The notes beneath the pieces are model-generated. The model did no database searches. It had not been told where the DNA came from and was given only the letters and a program-made list of their open reading frames with translations. Shown here one piece after another: positions 1 through 10,884 of a stretch of DNA of 64,000 nucleotides; within the stretch, counting starts at the first letter, position 1; the number at the start of each line of letters is the position of its first letter. This stretch comes from Elephas maximus indicus (taxonomy: Eukaryota > Chordata > Mammalia > Proboscidea > Elephantidae): NCBI RefSeq assembly GCF_024166365.1, contig NC_064820.1:143736001-143800000 (forward strand), read 5' to 3'. The position numbers were made by a program, and so were the translations under genes.

Positions 1-734
1 GCTGCTCCCCTCCCTCTGCTCTTTTCCTTACCAATAGTCACCACTTGGGAAACAGTTTCTCGTCCAATGCCTTCCAGGATGTAACAGGCGACTAGTTCAG
101 CTGGGTCATGGTGAAAATTTAAGAGAAGCAGGGTGAAAGGAAAAAAAAAGGGGGGGGGGGGGTGGGGAGGCAGGAGAAAACCTCTCAGCAGAGAAAACTT
201 GGTCAAAAGCAGCTTGCCCCACTGGCCAATGTTGTAACTTTGGGGAAATTTTGCCACAAGTATTTGCTAACTACTGAATTTCGTTAAAGTAACCCTGGTG
301 ACTGGAACCTATAGTCCTCTATGAAAGGTTTGTGGGTAAAGAACTGGAAAGACGAGCATTTTGTGATAATATGGTGAACTGCTTAAAAAAGAAATTGTAA
401 TTATAAATACATTATGGGAAAAGGGCAGCTGCCTCCATCTTTGCCAGGGTGAGGTCTCTCTATTTGCCCTGCCAAAGCACAGTTATTTCTTCAGCTGGAA
501 CTGGAAATTATGTTGAGTCTTCTTTAGATGCAACTCTTCATTTACTTATCCATTCAGAAATAGTTATGGATTACCAAGACATCTACACAAATAATCAAAA
601 TACAAGAAAGAATGTGATTAAGTGTCATCAGAGTTATGTGAACTGTCATCAATACCAGAGAAAGTACAAAGGCGCTCTGTGGAGAACTCCCACTGGCTGC
701 TGGAGACAGAGGCTCCACTGCGTAATGCCTAAAA
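1..734. other. Intergenic, nothing recognised
   Basis: Apart from the A/G run at 142-176, I see no repeat family. The 98-codon frame at 449-745 and its antisense partner have no domain and no splice-site support. Confidence 0.5.
142..176 (+). repeat. A-run followed by G-run
   Basis: GGAAAAAAAAAGGGGGGGGG and further G-rich sequence to GTGGGGAGGCAGG. Simple sequence; may form a quadruplex and may be length-variable. Confidence 0.8.
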
Positions 735-945
735 GTACATACTGACACTCAGCTGTGTCACCTGGGACAGGTTTCGTGCCTTCTCAAAGATGCAGTTTCC
801 TCATGCAGAAAGTGGACACAAAACACGACTTACTTCACAGGATGATCACGAAGATGACCTGCAAAATCTAGGTGAAGAGTTTTGCACAGTGCCTGTTCCA
901 AAGCAAGTGCTCAAGAAATGTTCGTACTAGTAGTATTGTGCTTGA
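735..945 (+). mobile_element. MIR SINE (ancient)
   Basis: ATGCAGTTTCCTCATGCAGA, CACAGTGCCTGTTCCAAAGC and GTGCTCAAGAAATG match MIR core and tail with heavy divergence. Confidence 0.6.
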
Positions 946-1028
946 CGTACCTGCTAGCATTATCTAGTTTAATCAATAGAGACTAGCTCTGGCTAACATA
1001 AGCAACCAAACAAACAATAACAAATTTA

Positions 1029-1475
1029 TTGGTAGTTGTTAAGATTGAATCATGTCCTCCAAAAAGATACAGTAAAGTTCTAACCTCATGTGCCTGTGAA
1101 CATGACCTTATACGGAAACAGTGTCTTTGAGGATGTTATCTGTTAAATCAACATGAGGTCATACTGGAGCAGGGTGGGTCCTAATGCCATGTGAGTGGTC
1201 TCCTTATAAGGGAGGAGAAGAGGCAGAGAGAGGCACCTAGAGGAAGACAAACTATGCCATTACAAAGCTATGTTGCAGCTGCAAGCCAAGGAACACTTGA
1301 CATTAGGAACTGAGAGAGACAAGAAAGGATTTTCCCTGAGAGACTTCAAAGGAAACATGGCCCTGATGACACCTTGAATTTGGACTACCGGAACTGTGAG
1401 ACAAGGAATTTCTGTTCTTATAAGCCACCCAATTTATGGCATTTTGTTACAGCACCTCTAGGAAGCTAATACAGT
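1029..1475 (+). mobile_element. MaLR/MLT1-like solo LTR
   Basis: It reads TTAAGATTGAATCATGTCCT, TCCTTATAAGGGAGGAGAAG and GCTGCAAGCCAAGGAACAC, and ends AGCACCTCTAGGAAGCTAAT. This matches the general layout of ERVL-MaLR LTRs. It has no internal region or coding capacity. Confidence 0.7.
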
Positions 1476-1479
1476 AGTT

Positions 1480-2970
1480 TAACAGGGAACTTACAGACTG
1501 GAAAGAAGAGTTAAAGAGTCAGGTCACAGAAGGGACATGAATTCAAGGTTGCATTAGGAATCTACACAACAGGATTAATGGAGAGTCTCTTCAGAAGACC
1601 AACTGTCACCATTTCTCAATCCTAAGATCGCTTGGCTCAGATTCACATTCCAGGGAGAGTACAATATTGGCTTACATCTTAGACATGCAATTGGTCACAC
1701 CCACTTCTTGGACAAAGGAAGGAAGGGATAAAGAGCCTGAGAAGTCTTCTTGGAAACTGTAGTACTTTTTTGGTCAAGGGGAAAGGGAAAAGGGACATTC
1801 ATGCTGAGAAGAGTCTAAGGCCGAGGAGACAAAAGTGAGCAGGCAGCATCATTACTGGTAGGAAGGTGAGGCCTGCCTGAGAGTCTGGTCAGGGAGAAGG
1901 AAGATTTGTGCTGAGCTGGACAGGTAGGGTCAGATTTTCCAGAGGAGTTCAGAGTTGGTGTGATAAGAACTTAGGTGCCACCGAAGGAATCTCAGGAAGC
2001 CTCAGCAGGGATGAAAGCATGTTTCTCATACAGAGTTTGGCAGGGCTGGCCAGTGTGATCTGTGGTCTGGAAAGGGGGGAACCAAAAATACAGTTGTGAG
2101 GTGATGAAGTGCTAGACAGGGGTGGCTACGTTTGGAAAAGAGAAAAATGGTCCAGGTAAGGGCGAGGTGTTGCCTTTTTTTCAGAGGAAAATAAATCTTC
2201 AAAAGTCAACAGGATGTGGTGACCTAGTGTAATGGGAAATGAAGTGGAAGAAAGAGTCCAAGGTGCTTGGATCAGTGGGAGCAGGCAGCATGACGACAGA
2301 GGAGGAAGACAGGGAAGAGACGCTGGCTGGGCCGCAGAAACAAGTATTTCACTGCATGCTACACAAATCAAGTCTGTAGTGACGGTGAAAGAGCCATGTG
2401 GATCATTAGAACAACCAGGAAACATGGGATGCTGGGAATGCTATTGGCCAGCTATGGTTCCTGTTCTCCCCAAGACCTGGCATTCTTTTAGAATAACAGA
2501 ACCAGGACCAGATTTCAAAGAAGGAACTTTAAAGAGGTAAAAGGTTTTCATGTTCTTCACAGGGTTTGATGGCAGGTTATTAATAAATAATGTTGCAGTT
2601 ATTACAATACTTTCTTGAATTCTGTCTATTGGGTGGAAGGTTCTGGCTGGCTCATCTCAATGACTGCATGCCCCACCCCATCTAGCACACTCCCCTGCAC
2701 AATGTTTGAAACACAAAGGCAGCCCATACACTCCCCAGCTCCATCTGCATATTCTGACGACTCTGCACAGACATTTAGGCTGCCTCTTTGTGATTTTGAG
2801 TCCTCTACACATTTTTCTTATTCGTTTTTTAGATATTTGCATTTGTGAAACAATATGAAAGCTCCCACCCTTGGCTGACTTTATCCTGATGTTTCTTGCA
2901 TCTCTGATCTCCTTGTTTCTGGTTTGCTTTCTTTGTGACAAAAGTCCAAGGAAAACCTATAATAGATGAT
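1480..2970. other. Intergenic, nothing recognised
   Basis: Moderate GC, no recognised repeat or exon. The open frames on both strands around 2126-2540 overlap each other and lack family features. Confidence 0.5.
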
Positions 2971-2985
2971 GCCTAAAGAGAAAGG

Positions 2986-3154
2986 CAAAACCCTGGTGGT
3001 GTAGTGGTTAAGTGCTACGGCTGCTAACCAAAGGGTCAGCAGTTTAGATCCGCCAGGCACTCCTTGGAAACTCTATGGGGCAGTTCTACTCTGTCCTATA
3101 CGGTTGCTATGAGTCGGAATCAACTCGACGGCACTGGGTTTGCTTTGGTTTTGG
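2986..3154 (+). mobile_element. AfroSINE, short form, with 11-bp TSD
   Basis: tRNA-derived head (GGTGGTGTAGTGGTTAAGTG), B-box-like region, GGGGCAGTTCTACTCTGTCC core and ATGAGTCGGAATCAACTCGA tail. Flanked by AAAGAGAAAGG at 2975-2985 and 3155-3165. It lacks the internal block of about 45 bp seen in long copies. Confidence 0.93.
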
Positions 3155-3384
3155 AAAGAGAAAGGTGTTAAGCCTCACTTGATAGTCTGAAGATGCTTGT
3201 TAAATCAGATTGTTGACCAGTCTCTACATATTGTATTTAACTTCAAAACACACACCTGTGTCAGGCTGAGTCCAACGAGAAATACTGTAATCATTCTTCT
3301 TGCTATAATTTAGCTCCTTGACAAAAACTAACTTTTCTCTCTACTAAGGAATCAAATAAATCTGCATAGTAATGAATGTTTTGG

Positions 3385-3510
3385 GGCCTGGACCTGGCAC
3401 TTTGTATACATTGTCTTATTCAATGTTCACAAAGTTGAGGAAACAGGCCCCAAAAGCAAAGTAGTTTTCCCAAGGTCATTTAGTCTGGATCTGAATCCAG
3501 ATCTTTCTAT
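3385..3510 (-). mobile_element. MIR SINE (ancient)
   Basis: Antisense MIR: GAGGAAACAGGCCCCAAAAG, TTTTCCCAAGGTCATTTAGT, GGATCTGAATCCAGATC. Confidence 0.55.
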
Positions 3511-3601
3511 GTGCCTGGGGTGGTAACTGATATAATGACTTCAACTGTTTAATACTTCCATTGGTGTTATGGCCAGTATTTATGAGCCATTTACGTACAA
3601 G

Positions 3602-3772
3602 AGGAAACCCTGGTGGCGCAGTGGTTAAGAGTTTGGCTGCTAACCAAAAGGTTGGCAGTTCAAATCCACCAGGCTCTCCTTGGAAACCCTATGGAGCAGT
3701 TCTACTTTGTCCTATAAGGTCGCTATGTGTTGGAATCAATTTGATGGCAACAGGTTTGGTTTTTTGTTTTGG
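3602..3772 (+). mobile_element. AfroSINE, short form, with 12-bp TSD
   Basis: AAACCCTGGTGGCGCAGTGG head to TTGGAATCAATTTGATGGCA tail. The flanks TTTACGTACAAG (3590-3601) and TTTACTTACAAG (3773-3784) differ at one base, indicating some age. Confidence 0.93.
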
Positions 3773-3951
3773 TTTACTTACAAGTACAAAATGCCATCAC
3801 TCAATAACGATGGCAGTCTCTAGTCCATGCTAGGAAGTGTGCTACATGACACTCCGCACAGCTGCAGAGCCACCCCAAAAGAACTAAGTATAGCAGCCCC
3901 TTGCCTCCCAGGGGCGCAGAATATTGAAAACAGGCTGGGTTCTCTGCCTTA

Positions 3952-4245
3952 CCTTTCAAGTACCTCACCACTGACCAGCTCCAAACTGCATAATGCCAGA
4001 TAATTCGCTCACTTTCTTCATTTTGAAGACCATGCTCATTTAAAAGGAAATTTAATCCACATGTTTCTGGGTCTCTTACACTCAAATCATCACCGCAATA
4101 TGTTCTTTTGCAATAGCTACTAGGTCCAAATTCTTTGCAATTTTTTTCATGAGGACAGGAAGCTACATTTGGACAAGAGTAATCACCAAAAGGTTTAAGT
4201 TCACAACTTGAAAATTCAAACCCATAAGGTTTCAATGCAAACCTG
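3952..4245 (-). other. Candidate cysteine-rich exon of unknown gene
   Basis: A minus-strand open stretch of about 95 codons between an acceptor-like site (GGGGCCCTTTCAG or GAGTGGGCAG, about 4246-4261) and a strong donor-like site (CTTGAAAG followed by GTAAGGCAGAG, at 3951). The translation has seven cysteines spaced C-x9-C-x5-C-x5-C-x8-C-x4-C-x12-C. It contains YSCPNVASCPHEKNCKEF, YCKRTYCGDD and DPETCGLNFLLNEHGL, and it ends SWSVVRYLK. The composition looks like a secreted disulfide-rich domain. I cannot assign it to a family. It lies about 23 kb past the end of AP3S1 on the same strand. Open by chance is possible. Confidence 0.3.
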
Positions 4246-4372
4246 CCCACTCCTTATTCTGAAAGGGCCCCAAAGAGCAATAATAACCAGTAGCTGGCAG
4301 GCATTTATACATGAACAGCTGGAAAAAGGGGTGGGGTGGGATGAGAGCAGAGGACAATGATGACATGGACAC

Positions 4373-4498
4373 CATTAGGAAGCCAGGCCAGGGCAGGGCC
4401 CCTCGACGAATCCAGGAGACACAGTGTCCTCGGAGTCCTGATGTTCCTGTTGTGGAGTCAGCAACAGCAGGAGCAGCCACAGGAGCATAGCAGGAGCC
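4373..4498 (-). other. Candidate signal-peptide-like frame upstream of the cysteine-rich stretch
   Basis: A minus-strand ATG at 4498 (in GCTCCTGCTATG context) opens MAPAMLLWLLLLLLTPQQEH, a short n-region plus leucine core like a secretion signal. It then continues EDTVSPGFVEGPCPGLAS to a stop. It would need splicing to join the cysteine-rich stretch 130 bp downstream. The CAG/CTG-rich repeat that encodes the leucines can produce such a frame by chance, so this is weak evidence. Confidence 0.2.
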
Positions 4499-4619
4499 AT
4501 GGGGGAATTCATGATTGGAAGCAGAGCTATAATTTGGATCCATATTTTATATAAAACTGAAAATATGCTGCTGGGCCATGAGGCTTTTATTTGCTCAAAT
4601 GTCATACGAATAGGTCTCA

Positions 4620-6267
4620 GCTTTCGCTGGCCTATAGCAGGGCCCGGTCTGGCTGCAGGTAAAAAACTTCAGAAACCTATTTTTCACAGCCAGTGTACTA
4701 AACAATGACTCTTTTGATGAAAACTATGTAATATAGTGTTTTATTATTTTGTTTATTTTTATCTTGGTTTAGAAAATATTACGGATTTGTTGAGTTGTAA
4801 CAAACATCACAAAATGGAAATACAATTTGATTACTTCTTGAAAAAAGTTAAATTCTTCTTAAAATTGTTGAAATGTAAACATTTTCAACCATTAATTGTA
4901 GATAACGGGGTAAAATAAAGACGGAGTGCTATACAAAATCTGACCAGATGGGCATTCTCTTGGGGAAAAATAAGCTACATGACTCAAAGGACTAGTAGAA
5001 GTAATAATAATAATTAAAAAAAAAACAAACAATATACCACAGGGCTCCTCTGTGACATCATGGGCCTCACAGAGACAGATGATCATGAAATGATTGTTGC
5101 ACAGACAAATTTCACATTGGTTGGTATATCCCTGAGCCTCACATTATTCCCATATATATATCTCTGTCAAGTGCTACTCCTAGCTTCTTTACCAAGGAAA
5201 GACATAATGTGAGGGAAGGGTACAGGAGGGTACGGAGAAAAGAAAGCTCAAGGAGGCTCTAGTGAACACCGAAGATAAGATAAGGAAAAATATCTATTGT
5301 GGATTGAGTGGTCTCAGCTTCACCTGCCTCAAAGCCTGGTCACCTGTTCCCTTCTAGCCTCCCCTGCAATGACCAATCCCACAGAGCCTCCGGCACCACT
5401 TGCCTCATGCAACTAGATCCCCTTAGCTTGGACCCCACATTTCCTCAATGCTAACGAGGCATGGGACCACTCAGTGCCCACACGTGTACAACCCAGAATG
5501 GGGAGATTAAGTAGATGGGCAGTTAATGTCCAATTTGATGACTCTTTGACCAACAAGAGGCCGAATATAAATTCTCCCTTTCTCTCGGAAGACAGACCTG
5601 TAAGATGAGCAATCAGTTGCATTTGACACCAACCCATCATACACTCTCATGTTGGCTCTCTCCTACCCTCCATCTCAGTCCTTTTCCACCCACTCTTTCT
5701 TCCATGGGATTGCACTCTCTAATACAGCAGTAGCACATAAGCTTTGCCGCAGGCTCTGCCATGTGGAGAACCCAAGCTAATACTGTTTGTTTCTTAGGTT
5801 AGGGCAAGATGTCCCAGGATCAAAATTTCTCATGCAGCAAAAGTAGCCAGTCACATGAAAACGTTATGACTGGCCCTGTGTAGAAAGAAACTTTCCCCAC
5901 CCTCACCCCCCACACCCATTAGGGGAAAATAGTCTAGATTCTGATCTTTCTCCTTCCCCACTGCCCCTGAAAATCAGGGCTTTAATGCATGCGCATTTGT
6001 CCTAATTGCTTATCGTTTGCTATGGCCAAGAAACTAAAGTCTGGGAAGGTTACTTACGTCATTTTTTTCCCATCTCAGAATACTGGAACTACTAAGTATG
6101 TTGTGTTTTAAGGTAGGGAACTCAAGAAGATAAAGAGCAAGAAATGCTTCCACGTCCTGAACCTTCATCTGGTATCTGGCATCTGATGCAGAAACATTGC
6201 TTCCATAGTTCAGTCAAACCTCTGGCCCCAAGCACCTACTAGAACATTTTCAGATGTGCCTTTGTGA
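4620..6267. other. Intergenic, nothing recognised
   Basis: Unique-looking DNA, AT-rich at 4700-5030 and more balanced after that. No coding or RNA feature seen. Confidence 0.5.
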
Positions 6268-6644
6268 GGAATTCTTTGGGGCCATGGTGGAATGATGCCA
6301 AATAAAAACTGAAGTATATTATACCAAGCAGTACATTTTAAAATTCCAAATAGATTATTACCAGACCAGTGTGATGCACAGAATGGAACCTCTTGACAAT
6401 GGAGCTTATTTTCAAGTGTCACTCATGGTGTAACAATTGCTTTGCACCTAAATATATGATAATGTAGCTGAACCACCTGCTAGACATTAAGCATGTATTT
6501 TTCTCCCATTTTAACTGAAAGCAGCTCCACTTGAATGGGGAAGTGGTGGTGTAGCTATCCTTTGACATTGTAAAATGTACTGCTTGGTATAATGTACTTC
6601 AGTTTTTTATTTGGCATGGTTCCACTGTGGCCCCAAAGAATTCC
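6268..6644. repeat. Large imperfect inverted repeat (73/74-bp arms)
   Basis: Arms at 6268-6340 and 6571-6644 are reverse complements with about 5 mismatches and one indel (roughly 92 percent identity); the spacer is 230 bp. Both outer ends read GGAATTCTTTGGGGCC. I recognise no transposon family in arms or spacer. It could be a foldback-type element or an inverted duplication. Confidence 0.85.
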
Positions 6645-7386
6645 ATTGTTGGGAAAGATAGCAGGATCAGCCCGTTAGTGTCCAAGGTTGTTACATTCCC
6701 AGGACACCCCAAAACTGCAACAGACATCATGAATCCCTGGATACCTAGGGGTTGGTTAGAATCTACAGCTACCCTCAGACAGCAGGCAGGGACCCACTTG
6801 CTTACCCATCTTCTGGGGATGAACTGGGACCTAAGGGAGAAAGGGCAGGATTCATCAGGGCTGTCTAAAGCTACACTAACCTTTGGCTCTGTTATTACTT
6901 CATCTTCTTCCCCCTCTGCCCTCCAACATTCTCACATTACTGAAGCAGGAGCTTCACCAAAGAATTCAGTGTGCAGCTCTGTGGACAGATAAGAGATCAA
7001 GAGAGCTTGTCACAGCTTCAGGCTGTCCTTGTGCTGAGGCATAGGCCCAAGATAGCAGTCCAGATGTTTGCACTTAGATGTCTGCTTACTGTGGGGTCCA
7101 TGTACTCCTCCTTCTGCAGCCACAGCTCCATTTAGGATTCTGTGAATGGGGGGTCTTCCTTTGAAGGGGCATCTTTTCCAAACAGGTGGAAGAAATAAAA
7201 CAAGAGAAAGACTAGCTCCAACTGAATTAACCTCAATGGCTGGGGGAAAGTACTGGGCTGAGAAACAGGCCACTCGAATCCAGCCTACCTCTTTCCAAGG
7301 AGAGATGCTGGGCCCACCCTAGTAAAGCCTAACCTTCTCCAAACTGCAGAATTCTCATCTGCGAGAATGTGGGTGTTGGCGTACAT
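6645..7386. other. Intergenic, nothing recognised
   Basis: A 121-codon frame (6627-6992, plus) begins in the right arm of the inverted repeat and has low-complexity Ser/Thr content. I do not accept it as a gene. Confidence 0.5.
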
Positions 7387-7522
7387 CAGGAGTTGTCAAA
7401 CTTCTTTGTTTTAAAACATAATACTCTTTATTCAAAATCAATTTTAAAAGAAAATTGGGAGCGGGGGGCTGCTATTGCTCTTGTTGAACTTGGAAAGGAA
7501 ACAATTGAAAACTATTGGTCTA
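7387..7522. mobile_element. Possible hAT MITE remnant
   Basis: The ends GAGTTGTCAAACTTC and GAAAACTATTGGTCTA resemble the CAGTGGTTTTCAAA-type inverted ends of hAT elements. The middle is not diagnostic. Confidence 0.3.
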
Positions 7523-7846
7523 AAGGGATTGCTAAAGTCCCTGACTGAAAAGGCACAGGCCAAAAGTCCAGCCTGGAGATTCCTTTCTTATGTCTTGCAT
7601 TCCTCCTAATGCCATGTCCCACCAAAACATAGATACATGCAGCATAAATCCAAACCCAGCATATTTTAAAGTTGCAAAATGATATTCAAATACCAGAACT
7701 GTTATTCTGTTCTGGCAGAAAAGAAAGATGAAAAAATGATCTGTGCCAGCTGTGACATTCAGTTGTAAATGTAGCCACAATGGGAGTAACCTTTGATAAA
7801 GAGGAGGAGGAAACGCTTTGAAGTTTTGTCCTAGTTGGTATATCCT

Positions 7847-7998
7847 GGAGCCCTGGTGGCACGCTCGGCTGCTAACTAAAATGCTGGCAGTTCGGATCTA
7901 CCAGCCATTCCTTGGAAACCCTATGAGACAGTTCTACTCTGTCGTATAGGGTTGGTATGAGTTGGAATTGACTCGACAGCAACAGGTTTAGTTTTGGT
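7847..7998 (+). mobile_element. AfroSINE, short form
   Basis: GGAGCCCTGGTGGCACGCTC head with a small deletion in the A-box region, GCAGTTCGGATCTACCAG B-box region and GAGTTGGAATTGACTCGACA tail. Confidence 0.92.
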
Positions 7999-9221
7999 AT
8001 ATCCTGAATTGCATGGGAGGAAATGGGAACTCTAGATATGGCTCTATAGTTGAGACCCTTAGTTTGAGCAAAATTTACAGGGGTGCTGAGGTCTGCTCTG
8101 CACAGCAAGGCAGTCTTTCAGTCCTTTGCAAGTCTTCCTTCTTTCATTAGACACCTTCTTTCCACCTTGGCTCATTCCAACAGCTCAGGAGTTCAGAGTC
8201 CACCTAGCAGGATATAAAGGTCTCTGGCCTCTAAGACATGCTGCCATTAGCTTCTGAGGGTCTGGTTTTCCTTAGATCCTGGGGACGAATGGATTAGGTA
8301 GACACATTTGGTGCCCCCTGATTCACCAGCAGCTAAAATATAAAGGTGGAATTCTAAGCATGCAGCTGGCTTGGAACCACTAATATAGTAACTAGTCTGT
8401 CCACTCCTGGTATCATCCAAATGTGGAATACAAAAAAAGTTTTCTCCATACTTCTCAGGAAGTCAGTCAATCTATCAGCACTGAATGAACTTCTTGGGAG
8501 AAAGGTGATATTCAAAATATTTGCCAAGTACTACATCGTATGTATGGACAAATCACAATGAGTGAGGGACTGGAGCAACTCCTGGAGACTACCTGTTGTG
8601 CCAAGTGTTAGCTTTTTTTTTTTTACCAGTTAGACGGGGAGGATGACTGGGAGTCCCAGGGGTGGAGCCAGGGTGGCAGAGCAAGGACATTTGGGGCTTT
8701 AAAGTATTCCAATATTTTACCAATCAGTTTGGATCTACAACTGCACACAAGCTGAATATCAGGCCTGACTGGAGGACCATGGGGCATCCCTCTCGCTCTT
8801 AGTGGTGTATAACAAAGGGAGAGAGAAATATTTTTTTGGAGAGTTTAGAAATCTACCTCCTTTAGTAGGAGATTGGAAAAGATTTTTATTTAGGGTTATT
8901 TTAGCCTAATGAGTGAATCAAGAACCATTCTGTACTGAGCCCCTACTAACTAGTTGCTTAACTGGCCTAGGCACTCATAGAGGAAACAGAAGTCTAAGGC
9001 TTAGTCTCTGATCTCCTGGAGTTTACAACCTAGTTGAAAAGACAAAATTATGTCACTTAATCTTGAAATAGAAGCTTGCATAAGGCAACCGAAAATTAAG
9101 TACAATACGTTTTATGTAAGCTTTTAATTATCTTTTTTTTTCTTTTAAGTTCCAGCTTAGGAAACTAAACTTGAATTAAATGTTCCTATCAAATTTTTTT
9201 TTTTTTTTATCAGTCCAGGAA
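7999..9221. other. Intergenic, nothing recognised
   Basis: No repeat that I can name; a T-run at about 8613-8624 and poly-T near 9197-9209. Confidence 0.45.
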
Positions 9222-9424
9222 GGAGCTCTGGTGGCACAATGGTTAAGCACTTGTTTGCTAACTGAAAGGTCAGCAGTTTGAACCCACCAACCATGCCACA
9301 GGAGAAAGATGTGGCAGTCTGCTTCCATAATGTTTATAGCCTGGGAAACCCTATAGGGCAGTTCTACTCTGTCCTAAGGGGTTGCTATGAGACAGAAGCA
9401 ACTCGGTGGCAATGGGTTTGGTCT
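9222..9424 (+). mobile_element. AfroSINE, long form
   Basis: GGAGCTCTGGTGGCACAATG head. It keeps the internal block GGAGAAAGATGTGGCAGTCT...ATAGCCTGGG that short copies lack, and has a decayed tail (GAGACAGAAGCAACTCGG). Confidence 0.92.
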
Positions 9425-10384
9425 GCCTTTGGTATCAGTCCAGGAGCTATTCTGTGAGATGAATGGCCATGAAATGCTTGGGCTGGCAGTTCACGTTTTA
9501 TCTTTCTCCTTCTCCTCCCCAACCCAGTGTACAAGTTGCTCAGAACATTTGGATGCGAGCGTCTCAGATGTTGGCTGACTCTTCCTAAAAGAATTGGAAA
9601 AGGCCCCCACGATCGCCACATGTGATGCCAATGTTCCTCTAACAATTTTCTTTTTAAAAGCCTCAATCTTGACATGTTAATTAATTTTACCTTTGGTTTC
9701 TGTGAGCCCTTCTAGGTTGTGAAATGTTAAGGTAGCCAGTTTATGCGTCATTAACTTCCCCTGCAAACCTATCAAGACTTCTAGTTTGCTTAGGGCATGT
9801 GGATGGGACCATAAATGTCAGCTGTGCACTGACCTTTTCCAGCAAACACCAAGGGGAATTCTCTGTGTGTGAGGAAATCAAGTCTGACTGACAGCAAGAG
9901 GGAAGGAATGGGCGAGGCCGAAACATAAGCAGCAAAATGTCCTCCCAGAAGTGTCAGGATTTGCCAAAGGACACATTAGACTGCTGTATAGGGACTGTCA
10001 GGAACACAGTGCACTTTTTCACCCTGTTTATCCCAGGGGAGGCCCTAGCCTCAGCACTGACACCTCTGAATGAAAAGGTACACAAATTGCTAGGACGTGG
10101 ACAAGTTCTGATCTCCTGGAGAATTAAGTCTTGGGATCCTAAGGGATACAAGGCTGGCTGTACAGTTCCAGGTAGAAGCTCTAACATCTGTTCCATCTGT
10201 CTCTGGGCTCACTCTGGGATCTCATGAAGCCAACTGGCAAAATATGTTATTTCCCCTGGCCAGAAACATAACATTTTTAGAAATCTAAATTCACCTTGAC
10301 TTTTCTCCCCCTTTCATAAATTGTTTTTGTTATTGGGCTTTGTTTTTCTTTTAATCAGATTTTCTTCATAAACTACAGGCAGTC
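9425..10384. other. Intergenic, nothing recognised
   Basis: Unique-looking sequence with overlapping sense/antisense frames at 9937-10227 and 9954-10196 that lack domains. Confidence 0.45.
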
Positions 10385-10735
10385 CCTGGGTTACAAATGT
10401 GATCTGTTCCTAAGTTTCTCTTTAAGTTGAATTTGTAAGTAATTCAGAACAGCTACACACAGTGCTTATTTAGTATCAGTTAGTAAAATGTTTGTCTTAG
10501 TATACAGTATATATTCTGCTTTTCTATGCATATAAAACACTTAAGAAACACTTCCAAACACACTAAAACATCTTAAGCATAATAAATACAGTAGTGTGTG
10601 TGCGCATTATAACAAACCATTGTATTCAACTCAAATTATTAACATAATAGGCTTTATGGAAGTCTGTTCTTAAGTACAAGTTGTCCATAAGTCAGATGTT
10701 CTTAACCTGGGGACTTACTGCACTTCAAACCTTGA
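10385..10735. mobile_element. DNA transposon remnant with terminal inverted repeats
   Basis: The left end GCAGTCCCTGGGTTACAAAT and the right end (reverse complement) GCAGTAAGTCCCCAGGTTAA are imperfect inverted repeats. The internal sequence is AT-rich and non-coding. It resembles a pogo/Tigger-type MITE; the family is not certain. Confidence 0.55.
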
Positions 10736-10884
10736 ACTTGGACATATACTCAAAAACAAAAATGCTGCCACTGAAGATTCTATGAGCATGGAAGACAGCA
10801 GTTCAATTTCAGGATGCAGGGAAGGGAACCAGGGACTGGCAGACTCTGAACATTTATTATTTAGATGTTCAATGAAATGTGCAA

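Noticed and set aside
2126..2540. Overlapping sense/antisense frames of about 100 codons
   Set aside because: Mutual shadows without codon bias, domain or splice sites that I can support.
6627..6992. 121-codon plus-strand frame as a gene
   Set aside because: It starts inside the arm of an inverted repeat, has no domain, no splice or promoter support, and low-complexity Ser/Thr composition.
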